64,000 nucleotides of DNA from Planotetraspora sp. A-T 1434 (GCF_025420585.1 NZ_JAOEGB010000009.1:124001-188000); one strand, 5' to 3'. Counted from the first letter of the stretch, positions 8,566-20,412 are shown. The notes: generated from the sequence alone by a model not told the origin. Made by a program: numbers and translations.

Positions 8566-10256
8566 TAGCGGATCGTCCACCAGCCGGGAAGGACGAGCGG
8601 GCCGTACGCCGGGAGACCGAGTTCCCCGGCCAGCCGGGCCATCGGGCCCCAGGCCTCCAGCCGGACGCGGGTCAGCGCGGCCGACCTGTCCTCGCTGGAC
8701 TCCGGCGGCCGTAGCCGCTCCAACGGGTGCATGCGCGGATATGTCCGGACGGTGGCATCGGAGGCGAGCCCGGCCTTCTTACGGGCGAGGGCGAGCGCGT
8801 CCTCCAGGCCGCCGAGCTCGTCGACGAGACCGGACTCCCGGGCGTCGGCGCCCGTCCAGACCCGGCCCCTGGCCAGCTCGTGCGCCCTGTCCTTGTCCAT
8901 GCGGCGCCCATCCGCCACCTTGCCGACGAAGTCGTCGTAGATCCGGTCGAGCCAGGCGTTCACCCGCTCCCACTGGGCGTCGGAGAACTCGCGCGCCGGG
9001 GAGAACATCCCGGCGTTGGCGCCTTCCGTGATCGCCTCGGTCACCACGCCGAGCTTGCCCAGCAGCTCCCCGACGACCGGCTTGCCGCCGAACACGCCGA
9101 TCGATCCGGTGAGCGTGCCGGGCTGGGCCACGATCACGTCGGCGGCCATCGAGACGAAATACCCGCCCGACGCGGCCACGTCGCCCATGGAGATGATCAC
9201 CGGCTTGCCGGCCTTCCGGGCCAGCACGACCTCACGCCAGATGGCATCGGAGGCGACGTACGACCCGCCGGGGCTGTCCACCCGGAACACGATGGCCTTG
9301 ACCTTCTCGTCCCTGCGGGCCGAGCGCAGGGCGGCGCAGATCGTGTCGGAGCCCATGGCGCCCCCGCCGCCCAGCGGTGAGCGCCCGCTGCGGCCGAGCC
9401 GGATCGAGCCGATGCCGTGGACGAGCGCGACCACGTCCTCGCCGGGGTGCGGCAGCCGCTTCGACAGCACGGACTTGGCGTACCGCGACACATAGAGCAG
9501 GTGGGCGTCGTCCTTCACCGTCTCGGCGTAGACCTCGTCCCGGTACTTCAGCGCGTCCACCAGCCCGGCCTCGACGGCTTCGGCGCCGATGAACGGGCCG
9601 CGGTCGATCAGCTCACGCACGCGCTGCGGGTCGAGCGAGCGCGCCTCGGCGATGCCGGCCGTAATCTGTTCGGTCACCGACTCGGCGATCCGGGTGGCCG
9701 ACTCGCGGTGCGGCTCGGTCATGTGGTTCTGGGTGAACATGTTCGCGGCGGTCTTGTACTCGTGCCGCTGGCCGAGCTGATACTCCACGCCGGCCTTGGC
9801 GAGCGCGTCCCGGAGGAAGCGCTGTTCGAGCGCGACGCCGGTCAGGCCGACGTCACCGGAGGGCTGGAGGTAGACCTTCTCGAACGCGCTGGCCAGGTAG
9901 TAGGGAACGGTCCCGGCCCCGAACTCGCCGAACGTCTCCCCGAACGCGACGGTCCGCTTGCCCGCCGCCCTGAACTGGAGCACGGCGGCGCGCAACTCCT
10001 GGACCATGCCGAGCCCGAGCGGGTTGCCGCCTATCTTGACGATCAGCGCCTTGACGCGGGGGTCCTTGCGGGCCCGCTTGAGGCCGGACAGCACGTCGGT
10101 GAGGCGCGCCTTGCGCATGGACAGCAGCGCGCCGAGCGGGTCGGCGGGCGGGCCCTCGGACAGCCCCTCGGTCAGATCGAGCTCCAGCACCAGCGGTGCG
10201 GTACGGCGCTGCCGCACCCGGTCGACAGTCTCCAAGATCGCCTTAGTCGCGTCCAT
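8565..10256 (-). CDS. sppA: Signal peptide peptidase SppA, long (67K) type
   Basis: 563 residues with two tandem ClpP/crotonase-like S49 domains. The catalytic lysine is expected in the first domain (HEYKTAANMF) and the serine in the second (DVAASGGYFVSMAA), the usual Ser-Lys split for long SppA. A strongly hydrophobic N-terminal anchor is not evident, so it may be cytoplasmic or peripheral. The ATG at 10256 is preferred over the GTG three codons upstream because AAGG lies 8 nt before it. SppA degrades leftover signal peptides in or near the membrane. Confidence 0.85.
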   Translation of the reverse strand: MDATKAILETVDRVRQRRTAPLVLELDLTEGLSEGPPADPLGALLSMRKARLTDVLSGLKRARKDPRVKALIVKIGGNPLGLGMVQELRAAVLQFRAAGKRTVAFGETFGEFGAGTVPYYLASAFEKVYLQPSGDVGLTGVALEQRFLRDALAKAGVEYQLGQRHEYKTAANMFTQNHMTEPHRESATRIAESVTEQITAGIAEARSLDPQRVRELIDRGPFIGAEAVEAGLVDALKYRDEVYAETVKDDAHLLYVSRYAKSVLSKRLPHPGEDVVALVHGIGSIRLGRSGRSPLGGGGAMGSDTICAALRSARRDEKVKAIVFRVDSPGGSYVASDAIWREVVLARKAGKPVIISMGDVAASGGYFVSMAADVIVAQPGTLTGSIGVFGGKPVVGELLGKLGVVTEAITEGANAGMFSPAREFSDAQWERVNAWLDRIYDDFVGKVADGRRMDKDRAHELARGRVWTGADARESGLVDELGGLEDALALARKKAGLASDATVRTYPRMHPLERLRPPESSEDRSAALTRVRLEAWGPMARLAGELGLPAYGPLVLPGWWTIR

Positions 10257-10411
10257 AAATGCCACCTTAAGCGACGGTGTCCCTATCGACGCGCCTCCCG
10301 ATTGGTACGGCTTTCGCCTGCTTTCGAGCTGTGCCGTCCGAGGTTGTGGGCGTAGAGGGTGTGCCGTACGAGATGGGGTGCTGTGTCGCGGGAGGCTGCG
10401 GGAGACATGTG

Positions 10412-10443
10412 AAGGCCCCCGCGTCCGGAGACGCGGGGGCCTT
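10412..10443 (-). terminator. Strong hairpin downstream of the chitinase gene
   Basis: A perfect 14-bp stem: AAGGCCCCCGCGTC (10412-10425), loop CGGA, then its exact complement (10430-10443). It lies 100 bp past the leftward chitinase stop, in the 286-bp gap before sppA. It is probably an actinobacterial terminator lacking a U-tract. Nothing else is recognisable in the gap. Confidence 0.75.
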
Positions 10444-10542
10444 GGCCAGCCGCGGTCAGTGGCGGCCGAAGTGGCCCGGGGGGTGGGCTGATACCGCGGC
10501 TGGAGTCGATGGATCCACGTGAGCCGAAGGCTGCTCGGCCGG

Positions 10543-12093
<1,551 letters not shown>

Positions 12094-12132
12094 GAAAGGC
12101 TCCAGGTGGGGGGAGGGAGGACCTGGTAACTC

Positions 12133-12149
12133 ATAGGAAAGTTTCCTAT
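12133..12149. promoter_or_regulatory. Palindromic operator candidate upstream of the chitinase
   Basis: ATAGGAAA-G-TTTCCTAT is a perfect 8+1+8 inverted repeat 40 bp upstream of the chitinase start. Sites of this size usually bind a dimeric repressor or activator. It does not match the DasR dre pattern, so a different regulator is inferred. Confidence 0.6.
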
Positions 12150-12275
12150 CAGTTGGCCTAACCGTAGAGAACCTGCCATGGCCCGTCAACGCGTTCGCGC
12201 GTGGTTAACCCTCACTTAAGCCTCCCCTAAGGTGCGGCGGCCCAACAGAGACCCAGGCCGCGCGTCCGAGGCTAG

Positions 12276-13067
12276 CTACAGGAACTCTCCCGGAATTGCC
12301 GCGTACTCGTCCTGCAGGCGGCTGATGATAGGACGATTTGCTACGAACTTGATCTCGTCGATGGATCGGATAGGCCGGACGCCGATAGCGGCATTCGTGA
12401 CGAAAGCGGCCTCCATGGCTCCTATTTCATCAAGAGTGATTTCGACGTTCTCAAAGTCGATACCGGCGCGCTCCATGAGATCGGTGACGAGACGCATCGT
12501 TACGCCTGGCAGCCAGTTGGACCGCGGCCACAGGACCTTGCCATCTCGAAGGAAAGCGACGTTCCACGTCGCACCTTCGGATACCCGCGACTTGTCATCT
12601 ATGAACAGGACGTCGTCGTAGCCATCGAGCTGCGCCGCCCGCCGGTGGCGTACAGTCCCGAAGAGACCGACATGCTTGACCTCCGGCAACTCGCGCTCAT
12701 ATTGAGCTGAGCGCAGCTTCAATGCCGGTAACGTCCCAGTCGATGCGGGCCGGGCGGAGACCATGATGCCCGGATTCGCATCGGTCCCCGGATGCCCGAG
12801 GTCGAGCGCTGGATCGAACACGGTGACCCGCACGATCGTCGGCAGCGTCACTGCCGTCACCGCACGTCGGACGAGGTGCCGTACGAGATCCATGTCAAGG
12901 ACGACACCATGGAGGGCTCGACAGTCATGAAGGAGCCGGTCCAAGTGCAGTGAAAGGCCGCGAACCCGTCCGCCCTGCTCCACTCGCATGGAGGTGAAGT
13001 GGCCGTAGTTGTAGAGCCCGAGTGCGCTGAGGTCATCAGGTGTGACCGGTCGTCCGTTCAACTCCAT
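12276..13067 (-). CDS. Class IV aminotransferase / aminodeoxychorismate lyase-like protein
   Basis: 263 residues with the class IV PLP fold. A candidate PLP lysine occurs at LPEVKHVGLFGT, followed by the family run AAQLDGYDDVLFIDDKSRVSEGATWNVAF that normally binds the cofactor phosphate. The family includes branched-chain and D-amino acid aminotransferases and 4-amino-4-deoxychorismate lyase; the substrate cannot be assigned. The ATG at 13067 has GAGG 8 nt upstream and fits the family N-terminus (MELNGRPVTPDDL). It stands alone, not in an evident operon, at the edge of an IS-containing stretch. Confidence 0.75.
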   Translation of the reverse strand: MELNGRPVTPDDLSALGLYNYGHFTSMRVEQGGRVRGLSLHLDRLLHDCRALHGVVLDMDLVRHLVRRAVTAVTLPTIVRVTVFDPALDLGHPGTDANPGIMVSARPASTGTLPALKLRSAQYERELPEVKHVGLFGTVRHRRAAQLDGYDDVLFIDDKSRVSEGATWNVAFLRDGKVLWPRSNWLPGVTMRLVTDLMERAGIDFENVEITLDEIGAMEAAFVTNAAIGVRPIRSIDEIKFVANRPIISRLQDEYAAIPGEFL

Positions 13068-13303
13068 GCGATCATCCTCGCATTTCGGGCCCGTGGCGTA
13101 CGGGAGGTGGCTGCGGGCTGAGGAAGAAGACAGGGGCGGTCCAGGAGCCGGGGCGAAAGGGTGCTCCGCCTTGACGGACGCCTGGACGCGGGAGGCGCAT
13201 GACTGTCGTAGCTCTCGGGAGGGGCGGTATGGCCCGCCTGCCGGGACGGGGGGATGTACGGCAGGCGGGAGGTCGGGGCTCGGAGGATACGGGGCGCTGA
13301 CCG

Positions 13304-13678
13304 TCACGGTTCGGTGGAGGGTGGGGTCTCCATCGCACTCAGGGTCGAGAGCGCGATGAGGTGGATGCCGAAGCGCTGGGCCTCGTCGGCGGCCAACGCG
13401 GCGATGGGGAGATCGTCGAGTTGCAGGTGCACGCGGGGTGGCTCGTCGCCGGGGGCGAGAATCAGGTCGAGCCACAGCCGTTGTGAGTTCTGGCCGGCGA
13501 GTGTCGCATAGGTGCTCAGCTCGACCGCTCGGAGCCAGGCGTAGTGCACGCGTTCGCCGGGCCGTTCTCCGGTGTGGGTCTCCACGCACCAGGGCGGGCA
13601 CGATCGGCCGGGGGCGCGGTCGCGCATGCCCGCGACCGAACCGCCGCCGCGCCCCTGTCCGCTCCCGCCACTGATCAC
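13304..13678 (-). CDS. Small DUF6907-like actinobacterial protein
   Basis: About 124 residues if it starts at the GTG at 13678; an internal ATG at 13627 gives 107. It carries CPPWCVETHTGE near the N-terminus, a CxxxC...H pattern seen in DUF6907-type proteins of actinomycetes, then an HYAWLRAVELSTYATL segment and an acidic C-terminus. Function unknown. The gene lies between the aminotransferase and the insertion sequence. The 236 bp downstream of it (13068-13303) show no gene. Confidence 0.5.
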   Translation of the reverse strand: MISGGSGQGRGGGSVAGMRDRAPGRSCPPWCVETHTGERPGERVHYAWLRAVELSTYATLAGQNSQRLWLDLILAPGDEPPRVHLQLDDLPIAALAADEAQRFGIHLIALSTLSAMETPPSTEP

Positions 13679-13830
13679 GCGGCTCCGGGCCATGCGCCTG
13701 ACCCTGCTCCTTGTTCCCGGACGCCGACGTGGACGCCATCGATGAGGTCCTGAAGGCGGTCCGAGCAACAGCCGTACCGGAGGAAACAGCGGCCTGAAGG
13801 CGTTCCTGGTGGAGAAGCACGCGTGAGTGA

Positions 13831-14756
13831 GTGTTTGAGAAGGTCGGTAACGGTCTCAGCGTCTCGTCGCCGTGACGGTCGAGGAGTCGCGATCATGGCT
13901 GGGTGCCACGCGAGCGCCGCTACCCCTCCGACCTGACCGACGCGCAGTGGGCGCTGATCGAGCCGCTGCTTCCCGCGCCCAACAGGGGCGGTCGGCCGGA
14001 AAAGCACTCCCGCCGCGACATCGTCGACGCGATCTTGTACGTGGTCCGCACCGGGTGCGCCTGGCGTCAGCTGCCGTTCGACTTCCCGCCCTGGCAAACG
14101 GTGTACTGGTATTTCGTCCGCTGGGAGGAAGCCAAGGTCACCGAGCAGATGCTGGCCGTACTGCGGCGGCGGGTCCGGGCGGCGCAGGGGCGGGCCGAGG
14201 AGCCGACCGCGGGGATCATCGACTCCCAGAGCGTGAAGGGTGCCGACACCGTGGGCCGAGAGTCCCGCGGCTACGACGCCGGCAAGAAGGTGAACGGGCG
14301 TAAACGGTTCATCGTCACCGACACCCTCGTGTTGCTGCTGGTCGTGTGCGTGATGGCCGCCTCCGTCCAAGACCGCGACGGCGCGAAGACGACCCTCCTG
14401 GCCATGTACCTGGTCACGCCGGTCCGGTACGTGTTCGCGGACGCGGGGTTCGCCGGAGCTCTGGTGGAGTGGACCCAGCGGGTCCTGCGTACCGTGCTGC
14501 ACATCGTCCGCAAGGCGCCGGGCCAGATCGGTTTCACGGTGATTGAGCGGCGTTGGGTCGTCGAACGGTCGCTGGCGTGGCTGACCAGTCACCGCCGCCT
14601 GGCCCGGGACTATGAACGTCACCCCGCCACCGCCGAGGCCATGATCCGCTGGGCGGCCATCAACGGCATGGCCCGCCGCCTCACCCGTGGCCGCGCCGCT
14701 ACACGCCAACAGCGATACGCCATCGACCAGGCGGCGAATTAGCCCTTCTCGAACAC
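13831..14756 (+). mobile_element. IS5-family insertion sequence, apparently intact
   Basis: The ends GTGTTTGAGAAGG (13831-13843) and CCTTCTCGAACAC (14744-14756) are inverted repeats matching at 12 of 13 positions; similarity extends weakly a few bases outward. They enclose one transposase gene that starts 59 bp inside the left end and stops at the right repeat. Length is about 926 bp, normal for IS5. No convincing target duplication was seen, so the exact outer ends are uncertain. Confidence 0.82.
13903..14742 (+). CDS. IS5-family DDE transposase
   Basis: 279 residues from a GTG. The N-terminal DNA-binding part (YPSDLTDAQWALIEPLLP) is the usual DUF4096-type start. The DDE triad can be placed at GIIDSQSVKG, FADAGFAG and the glutamate in VIERRWVVERSLAWL. 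No frameshift or internal stop is present, so the enzyme may be active. Its base composition resembles the host genes. Confidence 0.9.
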   Translation: MPRERRYPSDLTDAQWALIEPLLPAPNRGGRPEKHSRRDIVDAILYVVRTGCAWRQLPFDFPPWQTVYWYFVRWEEAKVTEQMLAVLRRRVRAAQGRAEEPTAGIIDSQSVKGADTVGRESRGYDAGKKVNGRKRFIVTDTLVLLLVVCVMAASVQDRDGAKTTLLAMYLVTPVRYVFADAGFAGALVEWTQRVLRTVLHIVRKAPGQIGFTVIERRWVVERSLAWLTSHRRLARDYERHPATAEAMIRWAAINGMARRLTRGRAATRQQRYAIDQAAN

Positions 14757-14949
14757 GTACTTAAGAGACTTGGAGAAGATCATCGGTCTCTGCCAGGCGG
14801 TGACAGATCGACAGAGCCGGATGGCTGCTACTGCTTGCTTGGTCTCATTAGTTGAGTCGTCACTGGAGTGGCCGGGCATGACGGCCTCCACGTACCCGGC
14901 GTCGCGCCCATAGTCGCACTCGCACCGAGCGACCCGAGGACCACCAGCC

Positions 14950-15363
14950 TCAGATCGCGCCTGTGACGACGAGAGCGCCTACGAGGGTCGCGCCGACGTC
15001 ACCGAGCCATTCGGTCGAGCCCGCGGCTCCGTAGATGTTGCCGTCCACGTCGATCACGGCGACGTGCTCGCCGGGCTGCGTGCCGTCGGCCAGGTCGCCG
15101 GTCTCGACGTGAGCGAGCCGGAGCCGCCGGTCATCCGAGACGAACGGGCCGCTCCAGTTACACGACGTTTTGATGCAATCTCGGATCTGCACCGTCAGAG
15201 TGCCCCGAATCCCTTCGCCCTTCACCGCCCGCAGTGAGGGCCCGAGCATCAAGAAACCGCTGACGGCGATAGCGAGGCCGACCAGCGCCGTCATGGTCGC
15301 GCAGCCGAGGCCGAACGGTTCCTTCGCCTCACCGGCAGGCAGCGCTGAAACCTCGTCAGACAT
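14950..15363 (-). CDS. Small membrane protein, unknown function
   Basis: 137 residues. It has an N-terminal cytoplasmic tail, one clear helix at about residues 22-42 (MTALVGLAIAVSGFLML), an outer region with two cysteines (RDCIKTSCNWSG) and a second hydrophobic stretch at the C-terminus (ATLVGALVVTGAI). Not recognised. It lies beside the insertion sequence; the gap 14761-14949 holds no gene. Confidence 0.5.
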   Translation of the reverse strand: MSDEVSALPAGEAKEPFGLGCATMTALVGLAIAVSGFLMLGPSLRAVKGEGIRGTLTVQIRDCIKTSCNWSGPFVSDDRRLRLAHVETGDLADGTQPGEHVAVIDVDGNIYGAAGSTEWLGDVGATLVGALVVTGAI

Positions 15364-15683
15364 GGTCAGAAGGTACTTGATCGGTCAGTACCTTTGAGTG
15401 GCGGGCCAGTCGAGCGAGGCGCATGTTGTCTCGCTGAGCGCACTTTGAGGGGTAACGACGAGGGGGCACCCGACCACCCTGGCGACAAATCGGACGGCCG
15501 TCACGCCATCACCCGGCACACTGACGACCTTCTCAAACACGCTCTGAGGAACGATCGTTCTCGCACGGCTTCCTGGAGGGTCTTCGCGCGCCCACATACG
15601 GACCGGCCGCGTTGTCCCCGGCTTCGCTGACTGAGACAACGCGGCTCCGTAATTTCTACAGAAAATTCTACGGATAACTTGCG
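15364..15683. other. Gene-free 320-bp gap containing a solitary IS5-type end
   Basis: The stretch 15528-15543 reads CCTTCTCAAACAC and is the reverse complement of the left end of the nearby IS5 element, extending to 16 identical bases (GTGTTTGAGAAGGTCG read on the minus strand). No matching transposase is attached. It is probably a remnant of a related element. Otherwise only an AT-richer tract just before 15684 is noticeable. Confidence 0.5.
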
Positions 15684-16610
15684 ATGAAGATGTCGAATTC
15701 CATGTGGGTGGCCTGCCTGCTTGCCGCCGGTGTCCTGGCGACTTCCGGATGCAGCAGGGCGGAGCCTTCTCCAGAAGCGAAGATCACCCCTGCCGTCACC
15801 AGCGAAGCCGATCTCAGCCTTCCGTTGGATGCCTACGACCTGGATGTCACTGCTCGGTCAGTCGTGCAGACTGCCCGCTACAAACTGATCAAGGACTGCC
15901 TGATTTCGTTTGGGTTGCCCTTCAAGCCACATGACACCCGGCCGGTGACCTACCCCAGGAATGCAACGTACCTGGGCTGGCTGGGTGCTAAGCAGGTGCA
16001 GCAGTACGGCTACAGCGGGCCGCCAGGACAGAAACGAGAGGAAGCGGCCGCGGTCACCGGAATTCGCGGCTATGTGATTCCCAAACGCCAGGACGCGGTT
16101 CATGTGGGGACGATCCGACGGTATCACGGTAAAGCTGTGCCGGAGGGAGGCTGTGACGGTCTGGCTCAGCGGACACTCAATGGAAATGCACCCGGGCCGG
16201 ACGGGAAGGTCCCTGCCAAACCCGGCATCTATAAGAACCTTTATGTGTTCATGGACAACGCGTCCGATCTCGCTTATCGAGACTCGCGCATGAAATCCAT
16301 CGACGAGAGGTGGAGTCGATGCATGCATGCGGCGGGATTCAGCTACCCTGCTCCAGGATACGCAGAATCAGATAGCCGCTGGTCAAGTCGCGGCGGAGAA
16401 GAGGCAACGTGGACCCCGCCCACCGCGGCGGAATTACGGGTCGCACGTGCCGACGAAAGATGCCGGTTGCAGGTTGACTACAGCGGAGCCAGGCGGGCCA
16501 TCTACAGGGACGCGCAGCAGAAGATCATCGATGCGAACAGGCCGGCACTGGACAGATTGAGGACCCTGCTTGAAACGCGGTACGCGAATGCGGTCAACGT
16601 GATGAAGTGA
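15684..16610 (+). CDS. Predicted lipoprotein, unknown function, lower GC
   Basis: 308 residues. The signal peptide ends in a lipobox (LATSGC), so Cys-23 should be lipidated. The mature part is rich in charged residues and holds CL, GGCDG and RCMHAAGFSYPAPGY segments spaced through the chain; the pattern W-x-x-CM-x-x-x-G recurs in uncharacterised actinobacterial secreted proteins. No enzyme motif was found. GC content and codon use (more A/T third positions) differ from the glucan genes next door, which with the neighbouring IS suggests transfer. Confidence 0.65.
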   Translation: MKMSNSMWVACLLAAGVLATSGCSRAEPSPEAKITPAVTSEADLSLPLDAYDLDVTARSVVQTARYKLIKDCLISFGLPFKPHDTRPVTYPRNATYLGWLGAKQVQQYGYSGPPGQKREEAAAVTGIRGYVIPKRQDAVHVGTIRRYHGKAVPEGGCDGLAQRTLNGNAPGPDGKVPAKPGIYKNLYVFMDNASDLAYRDSRMKSIDERWSRCMHAAGFSYPAPGYAESDSRWSSRGGEEATWTPPTAAELRVARADERCRLQVDYSGARRAIYRDAQQKIIDANRPALDRLRTLLETRYANAVNVMK

Positions 16611-16732
16611 TCTCGGCCTCGATGGCTCAGGTTCGGGCCGTGCTGGTTGATGGGGTTCGGCTTGGAGGACGGTTCCTCCTGATCGCCCTGTTCGTTCGTC
16701 TCGGCATCGAGATTCTCCGCGGCCGATCCTGA

Positions 16733-18940
16733 TCACTCTGTCGCTGCGGCCTCACCGGGACGCTCGGTCGCTTCGGTTGGCTGCGCGGTCTTCTCCTGCT
16801 GAGCCCCGGGGTTGCGCAGCCAGATGGCGCCGAGGGGCGGGACGCGGAGCCGTGCGGAGAAGGGCAGGCCGTGGCGCGGGATGTCGGTGGCTTCGACCGA
16901 GCCGAGGTTGCCCACCCCGCTTCCGGCGTACTCGTACCCGTCGGTGTTGAGGACCTCCTCCCAGGTGCCGCCGAAGGGCAGGCCGAGGTGGTAGTCCTCA
17001 TGGGGACCACCGGAGAAGTTGGCGACGCAGGCCAGGACCGAGCCGTCCGAGCCGGAGCGCAGGAAGGAGAACACGTTCCCCGGCGCGTCGTCGGCGTCGA
17101 TCCAGCGGAAGCCGTCCGGCGTGAAGTCCTGCGAATAAAGGGCGGGCGTGTCGCGATATATCCAGTTGAGGTCGCGAACCAGCCGCTGCACGCCCTGGTG
17201 GAAGTCGAAGTCCAGCACCCACCAGTCGAGGCCCTTCGCCTCCGACCACTCGGAGCCCTGGCCGAACTCGCCGCCCATGAAGAGAAGCTGCTTGCCCGGG
17301 TGCGCCCACATGAATGCGTACAGCGCCCGCAAACCCGCGAAGCGCTGCCACTCGTCGCCGGGCATCTTCGCCAGGAGCGACCCCTTCAGATGCACGACCT
17401 CGTCATGCGAGAGCGGCAGCACGAAGTTCTCCGAGTAGGCGTACATCAGGGAGAACGTCATCTGATGGTGGTGGTACTGCCGGAAGATCGGCTCGTGGGC
17501 CAGGTAGTTGAGCGTGTCGTGCATCCAGCCCATGTTCCACTTGAAGCCGAAGCCGAGCCCGCCGAGGTGCACGGGCCGGGACACGCCGGGCCACGCGGTC
17601 GACTCCTCCGCGATCGTCACGATTCCGGGGGCCTCGCGGTAGCTGACCGAGTTCATCTCCTTGAGGAACTCGATCGCGTCCAGATTCTCCCTGCCGCCGT
17701 AGACGTTGGGCGTCCACTCGCCCTCGCGCCGGGAGTAGTCGAGGTAGAGCATCGAGGCCACGGCGTCCACCCGCAGCCCGTCGATGTGGAACTCCCTGAG
17801 CCAGTAGACGGCGTTGGCGACCAGGAAGTTGCGGACCTCCCGGCGGCCGAAGTCGAAGACGTAGGTGCCCCAGTCCGGGTGCTCCCCGCGGGCCGGGTCC
17901 GCGTGCTCGTAGAGCGGCGTGCCGTCGAAGCGGGCGAGAGCCCACTCGTCCATGGGGAAGTGCGCCGGGACCCAGTCGACGATCACGCCGATGCCCGCCT
18001 GGTGCAGCTCGTCGACCAGGTGACGGAAGTCGTCCGGCGACCCGAACCGCGAGGTCGGGGCGTAGTAGGACGTCACCTGGTAGCCCCACGACCCGCCGAA
18101 CGGGTGCTCCGCCACCGGGAGGAACTCCACGTGCGTGAAGCCCATGTCCTTGACGTAGGCCACCAGTTCGGAGGCGAGCTCCCGGTAGGACAGGCCACGC
18201 CGCCAGGAGCCGAGATGCACCTCGTAGGTGCTCATCGGCTCGGCGAGGGCGTCGCGGGCGGGCCGGGCCGCCATCCACTCGTCGTCCCGCCAGTCATAGT
18301 CCGACCGCTCCACGATGGAGGCGGTCGCCGGAGGCACCTCGGTGCGACGCGCCATCGGGTCGGCCTTCTCCCGCCACACGCCGTCCATGCCGAGGATCTG
18401 GAACTTGTACCGGGCGCCCGGCCCGATGTCCGGGATGAACAGCTCCCACACGCCGGACCGGCCGAGCGAGCGCATCGGGTGCGCCCCGCCGTTCCAGTGG
18501 TTGAAGTCGCCGATCACCCGCACTCCCTGGGCGTTCGGCGCCCACACGGCGAACGCGGTGCCGTCGGTGTCCTCGTGGCGGAGCGCCCGCGCGCCGAGCA
18601 CCTCCCACAGCCGCTCGTGCCGCCCCTCGCCGATCAGGTGCAGGTCGATCTCACCAAGCGTCGGCCAGTGCCGGTACGGGTCTCCCGTCTCGTACGGCTC
18701 GGCCCCCGGGTAGGTGATCCGCAGCCGGTAGTCGGGGATCTTGTCGATTCCGGGGAGGGTCACCTCGAACACTCCGAAGGCGACATGGGCCAACTCGTGC
18801 GCCTCGCCGTCGACCAGAGCCTCGATCTTCTCGGCGAAGGGCCGCAGCGTCCTGATCGTCACGCCGTCGGGGCCCGGATGGGCGCCGAGTATCGAGTGCG
18901 GGTCGTGGTGCGCGCCGCCTGCCAGCCGGTCCAAATCCAT
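16733..18940 (-). CDS. glgB: 1,4-alpha-glucan branching enzyme
   Basis: 735 residues. It has N-terminal CBM48-type domains ([33 protein letters not shown]), then a GH13 barrel with nucleophile Asp in [10 protein letters not shown] (about residue 390), acid Glu in AEESTAWP and the HD pair in LSHDEVVH. It transfers alpha-1,4 chains to alpha-1,6 branches. The start at 18940 (MDLDRLAGG) follows GGTAAGG. The C-terminus has a short Glu/Thr/Ala tail. It is the last gene of glgE-treS-mak-glgB, 69 bp after mak. The 122-bp convergent gap downstream has only a weak 6-bp hairpin (16664-16679). Confidence 0.95.
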   Translation of the reverse strand: MDLDRLAGGAHHDPHSILGAHPGPDGVTIRTLRPFAEKIEALVDGEAHELAHVAFGVFEVTLPGIDKIPDYRLRITYPGAEPYETGDPYRHWPTLGEIDLHLIGEGRHERLWEVLGARALRHEDTDGTAFAVWAPNAQGVRVIGDFNHWNGGAHPMRSLGRSGVWELFIPDIGPGARYKFQILGMDGVWREKADPMARRTEVPPATASIVERSDYDWRDDEWMAARPARDALAEPMSTYEVHLGSWRRGLSYRELASELVAYVKDMGFTHVEFLPVAEHPFGGSWGYQVTSYYAPTSRFGSPDDFRHLVDELHQAGIGVIVDWVPAHFPMDEWALARFDGTPLYEHADPARGEHPDWGTYVFDFGRREVRNFLVANAVYWLREFHIDGLRVDAVASMLYLDYSRREGEWTPNVYGGRENLDAIEFLKEMNSVSYREAPGIVTIAEESTAWPGVSRPVHLGGLGFGFKWNMGWMHDTLNYLAHEPIFRQYHHHQMTFSLMYAYSENFVLPLSHDEVVHLKGSLLAKMPGDEWQRFAGLRALYAFMWAHPGKQLLFMGGEFGQGSEWSEAKGLDWWVLDFDFHQGVQRLVRDLNWIYRDTPALYSQDFTPDGFRWIDADDAPGNVFSFLRSGSDGSVLACVANFSGGPHEDYHLGLPFGGTWEEVLNTDGYEYAGSGVGNLGSVEATDIPRHGLPFSARLRVPPLGAIWLRNPGAQQEKTAQPTEATERPGEAAATE

Positions 18941-19009
18941 GTGCCTTACCCTGCCTTCAAAATGCTTCAGAACCGTCCGACATGCTGACAAATCCGCATA
19001 GCTGACGCC

Positions 19010-20412
19010 TCAGCTGAACGCCGAGAGCGGGATGGGGAGCCACGAGGGGCGGTTGCGCGCCTCATAGACGACCTCGTAGACCGCCTTGCTCAGCTCCAGT
19101 GCCCGGAGGAGGACCGCGTCGCGGCCGCGGACCCGGCCGCCGCCCTCCGAGTATCCCGCGAGGAAGGCGGCCCGGTTGTGCGCGGCCCATTCCTGTGCCC
19201 GTTTCTCCAGCGACGGCTCATGCGACTCGGCGCGCGGATGGCCGGCCAGGAGGTGCCGCGCAGCGTAGTCGAACGACCGCAGCATCCCCGCGACGTCCCG
19301 CAACGGCGAGTCCAGCGCCCGCCGCTCGGTGAGCGGCTGGCCGGGCTCGCCCTCGAAGTCGAGCACGACCCAGTCGGCGTGGGTCCGCATCACCTGCCCG
19401 AGGTGGTAATCCCCGTGGACCCGCTGGACGGGCACCTCGTGGTCGAGGTCCGCCATGCGGTCGAACGCCTCGGCCGCCACGTGCGCGTGACCGGCCAGCG
19501 CCGGCACCTCGGCCACCGCCCTGTCCAGCCGGCGGCGGAACCGCTCGGTCATCCGCTTGATCTCCGGCGGCTCGATTACCCCGGTCGGGAAGGCTTCGGC
19601 CAGCTCGCCGTGGACCTGGGCGGTGGCCGTGCCGAGCCGGAACGCCTCCGCCGAGAAGTCGCCGCCCGCGTCCTCCGCGGCGAGGCCGGGCGGGGATGCG
19701 TACAGGTCCCGCACGCTGGTGAGGGCCATCGTCCAGCCCTCGCCCGCGTTCTTCAGGTACTCCTGCATGATGGCCAGCGTGGTCGGCTCGCCGTCCAGCT
19801 CGGTCTCGATCCAGCCGTACGGCTTGGCGATGTGAGTGGAGCCGGCCGCCGCCAGCGCGGTGACCACCTCCAGCTCCGGATTGGTTCCGGGGCTGAGCTG
19901 GCGGAACAGCTTCATGATGTATCGGTCGCCGAAGACGAGCGACGTGTTCGACTGCTCGGCGGTCAGCACGAGGCTGCGCTGAGAGGTGTCGATGGCGGCG
20001 CCGGGCGCGTGGTGGAACCCGAGATCGTGTGCGCGCAGCCCGGAATCCATGCCGGTGAGGAACCGGGACGTCAGCGACGCGTCGTGGGCGGCGTCGTACG
20101 CCTGCCGCTCGCGGCCGTCCCAGTCACAGGAGCCGATGAGGACGTGCTTCAGCCGGTCCGGCAGGTCCGTCCGCAGGCCGACCGGGATCTGGTAGCGCGT
20201 CCTGCGCTCGCCCTGCCGTACGGACACGATGAGGTGGACCAGCCGCGGGTCGCCCGTGTCTGGGCCGCCCGTGTTCGGGCCGCCTGTGTTCACGCCGCCC
20301 ATATCGAGTTCGGTCAGGGATTCGACGGACAGGTCATCGATCGCACGCCCCTTGCCGGCGAACCACCGCTGTCCGGTGATCCAGCCGGCGAGAAGCTCCT
20401 GAAGTGAAGTCG

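Noticed and set aside
13702-13800. A short frame reading FPDADVDAIDEVLKAVRATA
   Set aside because: It could be the tail of a gene cut by the IS, but it has no start, is too short to assign and the left IS end lies 30 bp beyond its stop.
16871-18988. A 705-codon open frame on the plus strand opposite glgB
   Set aside because: It is the antisense shadow of a conserved GH13 enzyme, rich in Val/Arg/Asp with no domain; high GC keeps stops rare.
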